NCBI GenBank assembly: GCA_934757245.1
Contig: CAKVLH010000003.1
Coordinates: forward strand, 62,001 to 126,000
Length of the DNA stretch: 64,000 nt
Direction: 5' to 3'
From: an uncultured Candidatus Melainabacteria bacterium
GTDB taxonomy: Bacteria; Cyanobacteriota; Vampirovibrionia; Gastranaerophilales; Gastranaerophilaceae
Position numbers and translations under genes: made by a program. Position 1 is the first letter of the stretch, and the number at the start of each line of letters is the position of its first letter. The notes under the pieces were generated by a model. It was not told where the DNA came from, did not search any database, and saw only the letters and a list, made by a program, of their open reading frames with translations. Positions 33,225 through 43,074 of the stretch are shown piece after piece.

Positions 33225-33857
33225 ATGATTAATAATATTGCATCTATGGACATGCGTCCGCAGATGGCAGTTGCAAAACCAACTGCGTCTGTATCAAGTT
33301 TTAGTATGCCGCCAATTCTCGGCTTTAAGACGATTCCATTGAAGGAGAAGGCTACTATACGTGTCAAAAAATTAAAAAGGGGGGATAATATTGCTATCCC
33401 TGGGATAATTGACGATGATTATGTAGATGTCGTTGAAGAAACGCTTAACTTGGAGCGAAAGCCCGAGGAGGGGAACTTCTTTAATAATCAATCATTTATT
33501 ATACCTGTCAAACGAAAAATACAGTATCTGAAAAACTGTTATATAATTGACTATATTCAATCACCGAAACCAAGGTGTGGGCTTGGTGCGGAGGCGGTCA
33601 AATCTTTGGCTGAAAAAGCTATGTTTGATCCGAAGGCAGAAGGGCGTATTGTAACCTTTGCAGCTCCGCTTGTCAAAGAGTCGTCGCCGGCGATATTCTT
33701 CTATAAACTGGGGTTCAGGTTTACATCACCTCAGGCGAATGAATATATGGAGGAATGTATCCGCAAGAAAGTACCAGATATTCCTGTTCAGACGGGAATG
33801 ATGTACTTACCGAAGAACAGGTTGCACAAATTGTTACATTATGGAGAATTATTCTAA
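33225..33857 (+). CDS. GNAT-like acetyltransferase, divergent
   Basis: The 210-residue product has an N-terminal tail (1-35, ending PPILGFKTIP), then a domain whose end looks like a GNAT fold: YIIDYIQSPKPRCGLGAEAV (acetyl-CoA loop GLGAEA) and AIFFYKLGFRF, the typical end of the domain. If so it would transfer an acetyl group to an unknown acceptor. The third-position base use is visibly richer in G and C than in neighbouring genes, which suggests recent transfer. It is preceded by the GCAATT-N14 promoter block and followed at once by a 100-aa gene. Confidence 0.65.
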   Translation: MINNIASMDMRPQMAVAKPTASVSSFSMPPILGFKTIPLKEKATIRVKKLKRGDNIAIPGIIDDDYVDVVEETLNLERKPEEGNFFNNQSFIIPVKRKIQYLKNCYIIDYIQSPKPRCGLGAEAVKSLAEKAMFDPKAEGRIVTFAAPLVKESSPAIFFYKLGFRFTSPQANEYMEECIRKKVPDIPVQTGMMYLPKNRLHKLLHYGELF

Positions 33858-34160
33858 ATGAGTGAAATTAACAACAATTATTTAGAAGCGCATTACTCGA
33901 CAGAAACAAAGGTCAAACGACCGAAGCTTGTCGCGGCGGAAGCTCCTGCGTCTTTACCAAAACAAGTTCTGTTTTCAAATCAAGACGCTGACAAAAGGAT
34001 GCAACAAATTAACACTGACATATATGAAGGTGCAAAAAAGGAGAAGACAAAAAATGACTTTGATAAAAAATTATATTTTAAGATTTTTGGCGGTATTACT
34101 TTGCTCACCGCAGGTATCGCCGGTATATATAAAATCAGAAACTTCTTTAGAAAATCTTAA
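33858..34160 (+). CDS. Unrecognised 100-aa protein with a C-terminal membrane helix
   Basis: The ATG follows directly on the stop codon of the GNAT-like gene (TAAATG), so the two are co-translated. The 100-residue product is polar up to about 70 and ends with one membrane helix (IFGGITLLTAGIAGIYKI) and a basic tail. A tail anchor in the inner membrane is likely. I do not recognise a family. The short motif KQVLFSNQD resembles the N-terminal F-containing motifs of neighbouring accessory proteins. Confidence 0.6.
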   Translation: MSEINNNYLEAHYSTETKVKRPKLVAAEAPASLPKQVLFSNQDADKRMQQINTDIYEGAKKEKTKNDFDKKLYFKIFGGITLLTAGIAGIYKIRNFFRKS

Positions 34161-34292
34161 TTAACAGAATTTCGACTTTATGTTAGAATGAGAATGTAAA
34201 TTAGTTTAGGAGTTTAGAAGTTTAGAAGTTGAGAAGGGAATTTTGTTTTCAACAGAAGAGCTTTTAAACAGTTTATAGCGAGGATATAATAA

Positions 34293-36137
34293 ATGTGCGG
34301 AATTGTTGGTTACGTTGGAAATAAAACAGCAGTTGATATTCTTTTAGAAGGTTTAACAAGTCTTGAATACAGAGGCTACGATTCATCCGGAATTGCGGTT
34401 AACGTAGATGGCAAAGTTGAACTCTACAAAGCTGCAGGTAAATTACAAAATCTTAAAGATATAGTTGAAAAAAATTATGCAAAAATATCTAAATCAACAA
34501 TCGGCATTGGTCATATTCGTTGGGCAACACATGGCGCTCCAACAGTTGCAAATGCTCACCCGCACTCTTGTAATTGTGGAAAAATTGCTGTTGTTCATAA
34601 TGGCATTATTGAAAATTACAAAGAATTAAGAGCAAAATTAGAAGCTAAAGGTTGCACATTCCGTTCTCAAACAGATACGGAAACTGTTGCGCACTTAGTA
34701 GCTACAAAATATGGAGAAACTCATGATTTAACAGAAGCAGTAAGACTTGCTACAAAAGAAATTGAAGGAGCTTACGCACTTTGTATTATTCATCAGGATG
34801 TACCAAATACTATTGTTGCTACAAGAAGAAATGCACCACTTGTTGTTGGTTTAGGTGATGGTGAAAATTTTGTAGCATCGGATGTACCTGCATTAATTCA
34901 ATATACAAAAAAAGCAATGTACATAGATGATAATCAAATCGTAACATTAAAACCTGATTCTTATAAAGTTATTGATATTGACAAAAATCCATTGACTTTA
35001 AAAGTAGAAACACTTCCTTGGGAACCCGTAGCACTAAGCAAAATGGGTTACAAGCACTTCATGCTTAAAGAAATTCATGAACAACCTGATGTTGTTAGAA
35101 ATGTGCTTTCAGGAAAACTTCATGCGATGGATGAAGATATTGTTTTAAAAGAAGTTACTTTGGATAAAGAAAAATTAAAAAACTTGAGCCGTATTCAGAT
35201 TGTTGCTTGTGGAACATCTTTGCATGCAGCTATGGTTGGTAAATATTTAATCGAAGACTTCTGCGGAATTCCTGTTGATGTTGAACCTTCAAGCGAATAC
35301 ATCTACAGAAAAACAATTACTGACCAAAATACGCTTGTAATTGGCGTTTCTCAATCAGGCGAAACTGCTGATACTATTACAGCTGTAAGACAAGCAAAGA
35401 ATAAAGGTTCACATATTTTAATCGTAACGAACCGACCAGATTCAACAATGGCGAGAGAAGCAGATAGCTTAGTTCCTGTAAATGCCGGAATTGAAGTTTC
35501 TGTTGCTGCTACAAAATCATATATGGCACAGTTAATTTCGTTCTACTTGTTAGCGATTTATATGGCAGAAGTTAAAAACTCCATGCCAAAAGAAGAGTTA
35601 GTTAACTTGAAACATGAATTAATTGTTCTTCCGCAAAAAATTGAAAAGGTTTTGGCACATACAGATGATGTTCAAAAATGCGCAAGAGCATTCTCGAACG
35701 CAAAAGACTTTATCTTTATTGCAAGAGGAATTAACTTCCCAACAGCGTTAGAAGGTGCTTTAAAACTTAAAGAAATCAGTTATATTAACGCAACAGGATA
35801 CACAGCAGGCGAATTGAAACATGGTCCTATTGCAATGTTGGACGAATCAATGCCGGTACTTTCAATCTTGATGTCAGGCAAAGTATTCGATAAAATCATG
35901 TCAAATTCAGAAGAAGCAAAAGCTCGTAACGCAAGAATGATTGCACTTACAGATTGTACAGATTCAAAAATGGAAGAACTTTTTGATTGCATAATCAGAG
36001 TTCCGGAAATCTCTGAAATTTTATCACCGGCACTTGCGATTGTTCCATTACAATTGTTAGCTTATTATATTGCAGAATTTTTAGGCAAAGACGTTGACCA
36101 ACCTAGAAATTTGGCAAAATCCGTTACGGTAGAATAG
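34293..36137 (+). CDS. glmS: Glutamine-fructose-6-phosphate aminotransferase
   Basis: The 614-residue protein has the class II glutaminase domain with the catalytic Cys2 (MCGIVGYVGN), HIRWATHGAPT and VVHNGIIENY, and two SIS domains (about 290-425 and 460-600) with IVACGTSLHAA, VSQSGETADT and the C-terminal PRNLAKSVTVE. It makes glucosamine-6-phosphate, the first step to UDP-GlcNAc for peptidoglycan and lipopolysaccharide. Length is normal. I looked for a glmS ribozyme in the 130-bp leader and saw none. An extended -10 box (TGTTAGAAT, about 34182-34190) lies upstream. Confidence 0.97.
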   Translation: MCGIVGYVGNKTAVDILLEGLTSLEYRGYDSSGIAVNVDGKVELYKAAGKLQNLKDIVEKNYAKISKSTIGIGHIRWATHGAPTVANAHPHSCNCGKIAVVHNGIIENYKELRAKLEAKGCTFRSQTDTETVAHLVATKYGETHDLTEAVRLATKEIEGAYALCIIHQDVPNTIVATRRNAPLVVGLGDGENFVASDVPALIQYTKKAMYIDDNQIVTLKPDSYKVIDIDKNPLTLKVETLPWEPVALSKMGYKHFMLKEIHEQPDVVRNVLSGKLHAMDEDIVLKEVTLDKEKLKNLSRIQIVACGTSLHAAMVGKYLIEDFCGIPVDVEPSSEYIYRKTITDQNTLVIGVSQSGETADTITAVRQAKNKGSHILIVTNRPDSTMAREADSLVPVNAGIEVSVAATKSYMAQLISFYLLAIYMAEVKNSMPKEELVNLKHELIVLPQKIEKVLAHTDDVQKCARAFSNAKDFIFIARGINFPTALEGALKLKEISYINATGYTAGELKHGPIAMLDESMPVLSILMSGKVFDKIMSNSEEAKARNARMIALTDCTDSKMEELFDCIIRVPEISEILSPALAIVPLQLLAYYIAEFLGKDVDQPRNLAKSVTVE

Positions 36138-36211
36138 TTTATAAATGGAAAATGAAAAGTGGAAAGTGGAAAGTTATTAAATTCGCTTCGCTCATAAAAT
36201 GTAGAAATGTT

Positions 36212-36236
36212 GGGTGCAATTTTTTGCACCAATAAC
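36212..36236 (+). repeat. Hairpin repeat GGTGCAATTTTTTGCACC, copy 1
   Basis: A palindrome followed by AATAACTTA, directly before the HEPN gene. The same 27 or so bases recur at 37046-37073 after the MNT gene, so the two copies bracket the pair. Confidence 0.8.
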
Positions 36237-36257
36237 TTAAAAAACGGAAAGATTTAT

Positions 36258-36656
36258 ATGATAGAAATTTCAAATCTTGAAGATGCTTATAATACTTTAA
36301 ATACTTGTTATCTTGATTTTAAGGCAAATCAAGATTCGCCATTGATTGAATACATTGCCGATTCTTGTGTTAAAAGATTTGAATATACTTTAGAAACAGC
36401 TTGGAAGCTTGCTAAAAAAGTTTTCATTGAAAAATACGGCAAAACAGAAAAAGAACTTTCAATGAATAACATTTTTAGGTTTATGCAGGGCTATGGTTAT
36501 GCAGAAAATTGGGAAAGATGGCGAGATTATTACCAACAACGTAATAATACAGCGCATGAATATAACCTTGTTAAATCAAGAAAAATATTGGAATTAGTTC
36601 CGGATTTCTTGGCTGATGTAGAAAATCTAATCAAAGGATTAAAAGAAGATAATTAG
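36258..36656 (+). CDS. HepT-like HEPN toxin (HI0074 family)
   Basis: The 132-residue all-helical product carries the HEPN signature R-X4-H-X-Y as RNNTAHEY (about residue 95), together with CVKRFEYTLETAWKLAKKV, typical of the HI0074/HepT family. HepT proteins are ribonuclease toxins that are silenced by AMPylation of the Tyr by the MntA partner, which is encoded next. The start at 36258 follows CGGAAAG; a longer frame from 36207 runs through the hairpin repeat. All motif residues are intact. Confidence 0.88.
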   Translation: MIEISNLEDAYNTLNTCYLDFKANQDSPLIEYIADSCVKRFEYTLETAWKLAKKVFIEKYGKTEKELSMNNIFRFMQGYGYAENWERWRDYYQQRNNTAHEYNLVKSRKILELVPDFLADVENLIKGLKEDN

Positions 36657-36659
36657 TAG

Positions 36660-36680
36660 GTTGGGCTTTCAGCCCAACAA
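36660..36680 (+). repeat. Hairpin repeat GTTGGGCTTTCAGCCCAAC
   Basis: This palindrome fills most of the 41 bp between the toxin and antitoxin genes. Further copies are at 20987-21005 and, with one change, at 36994-37011. Confidence 0.85.
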
Positions 36681-36697
36681 TAATTTTAGGAAAAATA

Positions 36698-36991
36698 ATG
36701 CCAATTAAAGGTTTAACAGAAAAAGAAGAAACTATTGTCAAAGAGATTCTTAAACCATATTTTTCAAAATACGATTTTTATTTTTATGGTTCAAGAGTTA
36801 AAGGTAATTTTCGTCCACTTTCAGATTTGGATATTTTAATTAAATCAAACACAGAAATTAATTTAAATGATATTGATGAAATTAAAGAAAAATTTGATGA
36901 AAGTGATTTATCTTTTGTTGTTAATCTTGCGTATAACGTGGATGAAAAATTTTATAATTTAATTGTTTGTGATTTAATAAAAGTTAAATAG
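36698..36991 (+). CDS. MntA-like nucleotidyltransferase antitoxin
   Basis: The 97-residue product is a minimal nucleotidyltransferase with the GSX10DXD motif as GSRVKGNFRPLSDLDI (about 32-47), and a later Asp in LSFVVNLAYNVDE region that could be the third carboxylate. MntA antitoxins add AMP to the HEPN toxin Tyr. Order toxin then antitoxin, on one strand, fits the HEPN-MNT (type VII) systems. TAGGAA precedes the ATG. Confidence 0.88.
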   Translation: MPIKGLTEKEETIVKEILKPYFSKYDFYFYGSRVKGNFRPLSDLDILIKSNTEINLNDIDEIKEKFDESDLSFVVNLAYNVDEKFYNLIVCDLIKVK

Positions 36992-36993
36992 TA

Positions 36994-37073
36994 AGTTGGG
37001 TTTTCAGCCCAACAACAATATTAATAAAAAAATAAAGAAAAGTAGGGTGCAATTTTTTGCACCAATAACTTAT
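36994..37073 (+). repeat. Two hairpin repeats after the antitoxin gene
   Basis: GTTGGGTTTTCAGCCCAAC-like (36994-37011) and GGTGCAATTTTTTGCACC (37046-37063), both also found on the other side of or within the toxin-antitoxin pair. Confidence 0.8.
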
Positions 37074-37086
37074 ACAGGAAACAATC

Positions 37087-38524
<1,438 letters not shown>

Positions 38525-38540
38525 GTTTATTTTAAATAAA

Positions 38541-38567
38541 AAAAATCGGCTCAAAGAGCCGATTTTT
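38541..38567. terminator. Rho-independent terminator, both directions
   Basis: A 12-bp perfect stem AAAAATCGGCTC (38541-38552 and 38556-38567) with loop AAA between ahcY and a convergent gene; T tracts on both strands. Confidence 0.85.
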
Positions 38568-38574
38568 TTTGTTT

Positions 38575-39354
38575 TTATTTTATATATTTTTCAGCATCTT
38601 CAGCTTTAATTTCTACATAGCCGTCGTCTTTAACATATATAGGGAGTGTGATTGTATTATTATCTTCTGTATTGATGACTATTTGGCAATCACCTTCTTC
38701 TTTACAAACTCCATTAGCTTCAAAAGTCCAAGTAGAGCCATTCGTTGTTTGTAATTGATTGTTAAATTGAGATGCGTCCTTTATTTCCTTTGCAAAACAA
38801 TTTGCTAAACCTTCGCCTGTTAATTCACATTTAGTTTCTTGAATTTCATTCATTGTTGTTGCTTGCAGTGCATGTGAAACATCCATCATTACAGACATTG
38901 AATTAGCTTTTGAATCGGTACTAGAAAGTAATGTTGGTAATGTGTTCATAATTATAATTGCCGGAATTAATATTAGGATTAAACCTTCAACAATACCTGC
39001 TGCGATTGCCCATTTTTTTTGAACGCTATGGAACTCTTCAATACTGTTCCATTTTTTGTTTTGCCATGCCCATTTATTACCATTGATACCAAACCAAACT
39101 ATTACACCGATTTGAATAAGAATTCCCAAGACTGGTATTATACCTAAAATGGCAATAGGAAATACGATTAACGTTATATAGCTTCTGTTACCAAGGCCCC
39201 ATATCCATGATAGCAAACACGCACCCCAGTTGAATCTTTTAGCTACGATATCTAGAACTGGTGCATCCTTGCCTGCTCCGGAATTGTTAGCCAAATTTCC
39301 AGCGGGTTGAAATTGCTTAGATGCGGTTTTTTGGTTAAATCCTTTAATTGTCAT
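38575..39354 (-). CDS. Membrane protein with a DUF2628-like domain and a soluble tail
   Basis: The 259-residue protein opens with a polar tail, then a membrane block (about 40-165) with FNWGACLLSWIWGLGNRSYI, GINGNKWAWQNKKWNS and EEFHSVQKKW, the pattern of DUF2628-type proteins. After a helix (about 130-150) comes a soluble part (165-259) with two Cys pairs (CELTGEGLANC, CKEEGDC) that may form disulphides, so this part probably faces the periplasm. It is paralogous in its core to the next gene upstream (39375-40547). Function unknown. Confidence 0.65.
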   Translation of the reverse strand: MTIKGFNQKTASKQFQPAGNLANNSGAGKDAPVLDIVAKRFNWGACLLSWIWGLGNRSYITLIVFPIAILGIIPVLGILIQIGVIVWFGINGNKWAWQNKKWNSIEEFHSVQKKWAIAAGIVEGLILILIPAIIIMNTLPTLLSSTDSKANSMSVMMDVSHALQATTMNEIQETKCELTGEGLANCFAKEIKDASQFNNQLQTTNGSTWTFEANGVCKEEGDCQIVINTEDNNTITLPIYVKDDGYVEIKAEDAEKYIK

Positions 39355-39374
39355 CTTTTTCTGCTCTCTTTCTT

Positions 39375-40547
39375 TTACTTAGTTGCTTTATAAAATTTAT
39401 ACGCTTTCATTGCGCTTTTTAAAATATTTTTTGTTGTTGTGTTTTCAGAATATAATAAACTTTCATCCATAAAATATTCTGCGAGAAGTTCATTATTTTT
39501 TATGTTATAAATTTTTGTACGCGGCAGTTCTTTTGTTTTGCTATAATATCCGTTTTTATCAGCTTTGCTTCTTTTTGATGAGGCTAATGATGCTGCCATA
39601 TCTAGTATATCTTTCTTTTCACTATATGAATATCTGCTCCAATCTTCTGGTAATACATAGAATTTATTTTCGTCTTTTGTAATTTTATAAGATTCAAAAT
39701 AAATTGATGAGAATTTTTCAAATGTTGTATCAAGTTTTTCTAATTTTGAATTGCACTCTGGTGAGCTTGCAGCTTCTTTAATACTTGTAGCCATAATCCC
39801 AAAAATCGTTCCAAATACAACAGTATAAATTATTATGGGTAGTAATAAAACTTTATACAGAACAAATACAATTGTTTGAGTTTCTTGTGATTTCTTAAAC
39901 TCATCTAAATTTTGCCAATCACGGTTATTAGCAGCCCATTCATTACCTTTCATTCCAATATATAGGGAATACAAAAATCCCCAAGGTGTCCAACCTAATA
40001 AAATAATCCATAATGTTTTGTATGATTTATTCCAAAGCCCCCATAACCATGTGCCAAAATATGCACCCCAATTAAATTCTTTACGGTAATCATAAGGATA
40101 TTTACCTGTAATTTCACCTTTTTTAAGTACAAGATATAAAATTGCAATAGTATTCAGAGTTGTAAGTAACATTGCAATCGGACAAGGAAAAATTACTCCA
40201 AAAGTGTTAAGAATAAATAATGTAGAAAAAATTAAATTTAAATCTTTTGAAATTTTGCCATTAATATCATTTAATCTTCTATTGGCATTTATACAAACAA
40301 TGTAAGAACATACTATCCCACCTACTAGTGTCCAAATTTTAAGCAACCAAGATGCTTCTCCCCAAACTTTGTTAAGATTTAATAGGTCTTCTAGCGTACC
40401 TAAATTTGCTAATAAATATAGATTTAAAGGTAGAGAAAATATTAATGCTATCATACCTAAAAAAATTAGGTTATAACAAAAATCATACCTTCCAATAATG
40501 CCATCAGTGCCGAGAAACTTCGTGTTTAATCTTAATTTATTAATCAT
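39375..40547 (-). CDS. Membrane protein: DUF805-like domain plus DUF2628-like domain
   Basis: The 390-residue product has an N-terminal DUF805-like block (about 15-145, GRYDFCYNLIFLGM, CINANRRLNDI), then FNWGAYFGTWLWGLWNKSYK, GMKGNEWAANNRDWQN and EFKKSQETQT, which match the core of the downstream neighbour. The last 130 residues are soluble, with a predicted lipid-exposed helix before them. The two genes are 20 bp apart and form an operon. No function is known for either domain. Confidence 0.65.
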   Translation of the reverse strand: MINKLRLNTKFLGTDGIIGRYDFCYNLIFLGMIALIFSLPLNLYLLANLGTLEDLLNLNKVWGEASWLLKIWTLVGGIVCSYIVCINANRRLNDINGKISKDLNLIFSTLFILNTFGVIFPCPIAMLLTTLNTIAILYLVLKKGEITGKYPYDYRKEFNWGAYFGTWLWGLWNKSYKTLWIILLGWTPWGFLYSLYIGMKGNEWAANNRDWQNLDEFKKSQETQTIVFVLYKVLLLPIIIYTVVFGTIFGIMATSIKEAASSPECNSKLEKLDTTFEKFSSIYFESYKITKDENKFYVLPEDWSRYSYSEKKDILDMAASLASSKRSKADKNGYYSKTKELPRTKIYNIKNNELLAEYFMDESLLYSENTTTKNILKSAMKAYKFYKATK

Positions 40548-40626
40548 TATTTTATCTTTTTTGTCCTACATAATAGCATATATTTTCGCTATTATCAAGT
40601 ATCTTAGATAATTTTATGGGGGATTT

Positions 40627-41277
40627 TTATTCATCAACAGGATGAATTCTTGTATTAGAATAATATTCGCGGTTAATTTTATCTGCGTTTTCAACGCGCA
40701 TGAGTTTGTCGTCTAATTCAGAATTAGCATTCAATGTTGATGCTAATCTTAAATATTTTAGAGCAGATTTTGTATCGCCAAATTTTTCGTGGATATCGCC
40801 TATATGATAAACGGTTTCATAATGTCTTTCGTATCCCAGTTTATAAGCTTCGTTATAAAATCTTAGTGCTTTTTTATACATTTGACGTCTGTAATAAAAA
40901 TTACCGAGTCTGTAATAAGCTTCCGGTTCATTTGGCTTAATTCCCATTGCATCAAAAAAAGCCCCTTTTGCTAACCTATCTTTGCCGACAATATCGTAAA
41001 GTGTACCTAAACGTGTCAAATACATTACATTTTGTGGATTTTTGTGTGCCAGCATGTGATAAAGATTTAGAGCAGATGTCATTTCTTCATTCAAACTGCC
41101 GTTTCTTAATGCAAGATTGTAATAAAATCCGGCTTTTGCTTGAAGTTCGTCTTCATTCAATTTTGAATAATCAATCGGAATGCTGTAATCAATTCCGCCA
41201 GTTATCGCAGAATTGCAAGGTAGGATTAAAGTTGCAAAAATACATGAAAATAATATTGGTTTAATTATTTTTTGCAT
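40627..41277 (-). CDS. Exported TPR-repeat protein
   Basis: The 216-residue product has a signal peptide (to about residue 23, LPCNSA; the Cys is not in a good lipobox) and about four tetratricopeptide units from 45 to 195 (EPEAYYRLGNFYYRRQMYKKALRFYNEAYKLG split over two helices; YETVYHIGDIHEKFGDTKSA). It is likely periplasmic. Its start overlaps the aminotransferase gene by 17 bp, giving the operon lrp-aminotransferase-TPR. Role unknown. Confidence 0.72.
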   Translation of the reverse strand: MQKIIKPILFSCIFATLILPCNSAITGGIDYSIPIDYSKLNEDELQAKAGFYYNLALRNGSLNEEMTSALNLYHMLAHKNPQNVMYLTRLGTLYDIVGKDRLAKGAFFDAMGIKPNEPEAYYRLGNFYYRRQMYKKALRFYNEAYKLGYERHYETVYHIGDIHEKFGDTKSALKYLRLASTLNANSELDDKLMRVENADKINREYYSNTRIHPVDE

Positions 41278-42445
41278 TTTGTTCGGCTCTCAAATTTTCA
41301 ACAAATCTCTTGAAACGCTCCATTGCGATTTTAAGATTTTCAAGCGAATATGCGTAAGATATTCTTAAATAACCTTCGCCGCTTTCTCCAAAAGCATTCC
41401 CAGGAACTGCTGCAACTTTTTCTTCTTCAAGAAATTTTGTTGCAAATTCTTCGCTTGTCATTCCAAATTCTTTAATGCAAGGAAAAACATAGAATGCGCC
41501 ATAAGGTTCAAAACATTTGACGTTCATTTCTTTAAAAGCGTTTAGTAAAAATCTTCTGCGTTGATTATAAGCTTGGCGCATCATTTTTACATCTTCATCA
41601 CCATTCTTTAGTGCTTCTACGGCTGCGTATTGGCTTGTTGTTGGGGCGCACATTATGGCAAATTGGTGGATTTTTGTCATTTGTTTAATAATTGCTTCTG
41701 GCCCGCACGCATAACCTAATCTCCAACCGGTCATAGCATAAGCTTTTGAAAAACCGTTTATCAAAATTGTACGCTCTTTCATGCCGGCAATACTTGCAAT
41801 AGATATGTGTTCGCCTTTATAAGTCAATTCTCCGTAGATTTCGTCTGACATAACATAAAGGTCGTGTTTAATTATAATCTTGGCGATTTTTTCCAAGTCT
41901 TCGCGTTCCATTATTGCGCCGGTCGGATTATTTGGAAACGGCAAAATAAGAACTTTTGTTTTGTCAGTAATTGCATTTTCTAATTCTTCTGCGGTTAGCC
42001 TAAATTCGTTTTCTGCTTTTAGATTTATAATAACAGGTTTTGCCCCTGCTAAAATAGTGCATGGTTCATATGAAACATAAGCGGGTTGTGGAATTATGAC
42101 TTCATCTCCATAATTTACGATTGCGCGCAAACCAATGTCAATCGCTTCTGAGCCACCAACCGTAACGATAACTTCTTTAAGCGGATTGTATTCGATATTT
42201 TGAGTTCGTTTTAAGTATTTACAAATTTCTTCTCTTAATTCCTTTAGGCCGGCGTTTGAAGTATAAAAAGTTTTACCCTTAGAAAGCGCGTAAATCCCTT
42301 CGTCGCGAATATGCCAAGGGGTATCAAAATCAGGTTCTCCTACTCCTAAAGAAATTGCGTCTTTCATTTCGCTAACTATATCAAAGAATTTACGTATCCC
42401 TGAAGGTTTTATTGTTTCTACAATGTCTGAAAGTGGTTTTGTCAT
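41261..42445 (-). CDS. Class I/II pyridoxal-phosphate aminotransferase
   Basis: The 394-residue enzyme has fold type I motifs: AISLGVGEPDFDTP, VTVGGSEAIDIGLRA, LPFPNNPTGAIM, VMSDEIYGELTY and the PLP lysine in INGFSKAYAMTGWRLGYACG, and ends with an Arg (LRISYAYSLENL) for the substrate carboxylate. It resembles aspartate/aromatic aminotransferases of the PatA type. Substrate cannot be fixed. It overlaps by 4 bp the Lrp-family regulator before it, which suggests amino-acid-responsive control. Confidence 0.93.
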   Translation of the reverse strand: MTKPLSDIVETIKPSGIRKFFDIVSEMKDAISLGVGEPDFDTPWHIRDEGIYALSKGKTFYTSNAGLKELREEICKYLKRTQNIEYNPLKEVIVTVGGSEAIDIGLRAIVNYGDEVIIPQPAYVSYEPCTILAGAKPVIINLKAENEFRLTAEELENAITDKTKVLILPFPNNPTGAIMEREDLEKIAKIIIKHDLYVMSDEIYGELTYKGEHISIASIAGMKERTILINGFSKAYAMTGWRLGYACGPEAIIKQMTKIHQFAIMCAPTTSQYAAVEALKNGDEDVKMMRQAYNQRRRFLLNAFKEMNVKCFEPYGAFYVFPCIKEFGMTSEEFATKFLEEEKVAAVPGNAFGESGEGYLRISYAYSLENLKIAMERFKRFVENLRAEQNAKNN

Positions 42446-42924
42446 GGAGTAATAACCTCTCTTTCATCCTCGTGTTTTTTGTCAAAAACGGTTCCATGGT
42501 CTTTATATTTTTTTAAGATGAAATGAGTTGCTGTACTTAGAACGCTATCGAGAGTTGAAAGCTTGTCTGATACGAAGTTTGCAATTTCACGTAATGATTT
42601 TTCTTCCAATGTTACTAACAAATCAAACCCGCCTGAAATTAGATATACAGCGCGAACTTCCGGATAATTGTAGATTCTCTCTGCAATAGAGTCAAAACCT
42701 TGTCCTCTTTGCGGCGTAACTTTTACTTCAATCAAAGCTGTAACTTTTTCAATTGATGTTTTTTCCCAGTTAATCAATGTGTGATAACCGCAGATAATGC
42801 CTTCAGATTCAAGTGCTGCAATTTCGTTCGCAACATCAATTTCTTCCTTGCCAAGAAGTACCGCGATTTCGTCAATTCCTAGTCTGCTATTTTTTTCTAT
42901 TAATGGTAGTAATTCTTCTCTCAT
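42442..42924 (-). CDS. Lrp/AsnC-family regulator
   Basis: The 160-residue protein has a short N-terminal winged HTH (LPLIEKNSRLGIDEIAVLLG) and a RAM/AsnC effector domain (about 65-145, with YPEVRAVYLISGGFDLLVTLE). The HTH is shifted to the DeoR/Lrp mixed type seen in proteins encoded with PatA-like aminotransferases. It probably senses an amino acid and controls its own operon. AAAGGAA precedes the ATG. Confidence 0.88.
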   Translation of the reverse strand: MREELLPLIEKNSRLGIDEIAVLLGKEEIDVANEIAALESEGIICGYHTLINWEKTSIEKVTALIEVKVTPQRGQGFDSIAERIYNYPEVRAVYLISGGFDLLVTLEEKSLREIANFVSDKLSTLDSVLSTATHFILKKYKDHGTVFDKKHEDEREVITP

Positions 42925-42940
42925 TTTTTGTTTCCTTTGG

Positions 42941-43074
42941 TGGGTAATAAGGTAATAGGGTAATAAGGGAATAAGTGTTTTTAAATTTTACAAATATAAT
43001 TACGTTCATAAAACAAAATTTATATCAAAAACATTAATACCTCTTATTCCCCTATTACCTTATTGCCTTATTCA
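42941..43074. repeat. Imperfect inverted repeat with GGTAATA units
   Basis: The left arm (42941-42976, GGTAATAAGGTAATAGGG...) and the right arm (43040-43074, ...CCTATTACCTTATTGCC) are inverted copies of a stretch made of 9-11 base GGTAATAx units. It fills the gap between two minus-strand genes and runs into the stop of the next one. Confidence 0.75.

Noticed and set aside
34161..34292. glmS ribozyme
   Set aside because: The leader is short and AT-rich and no ribozyme core could be recognised.
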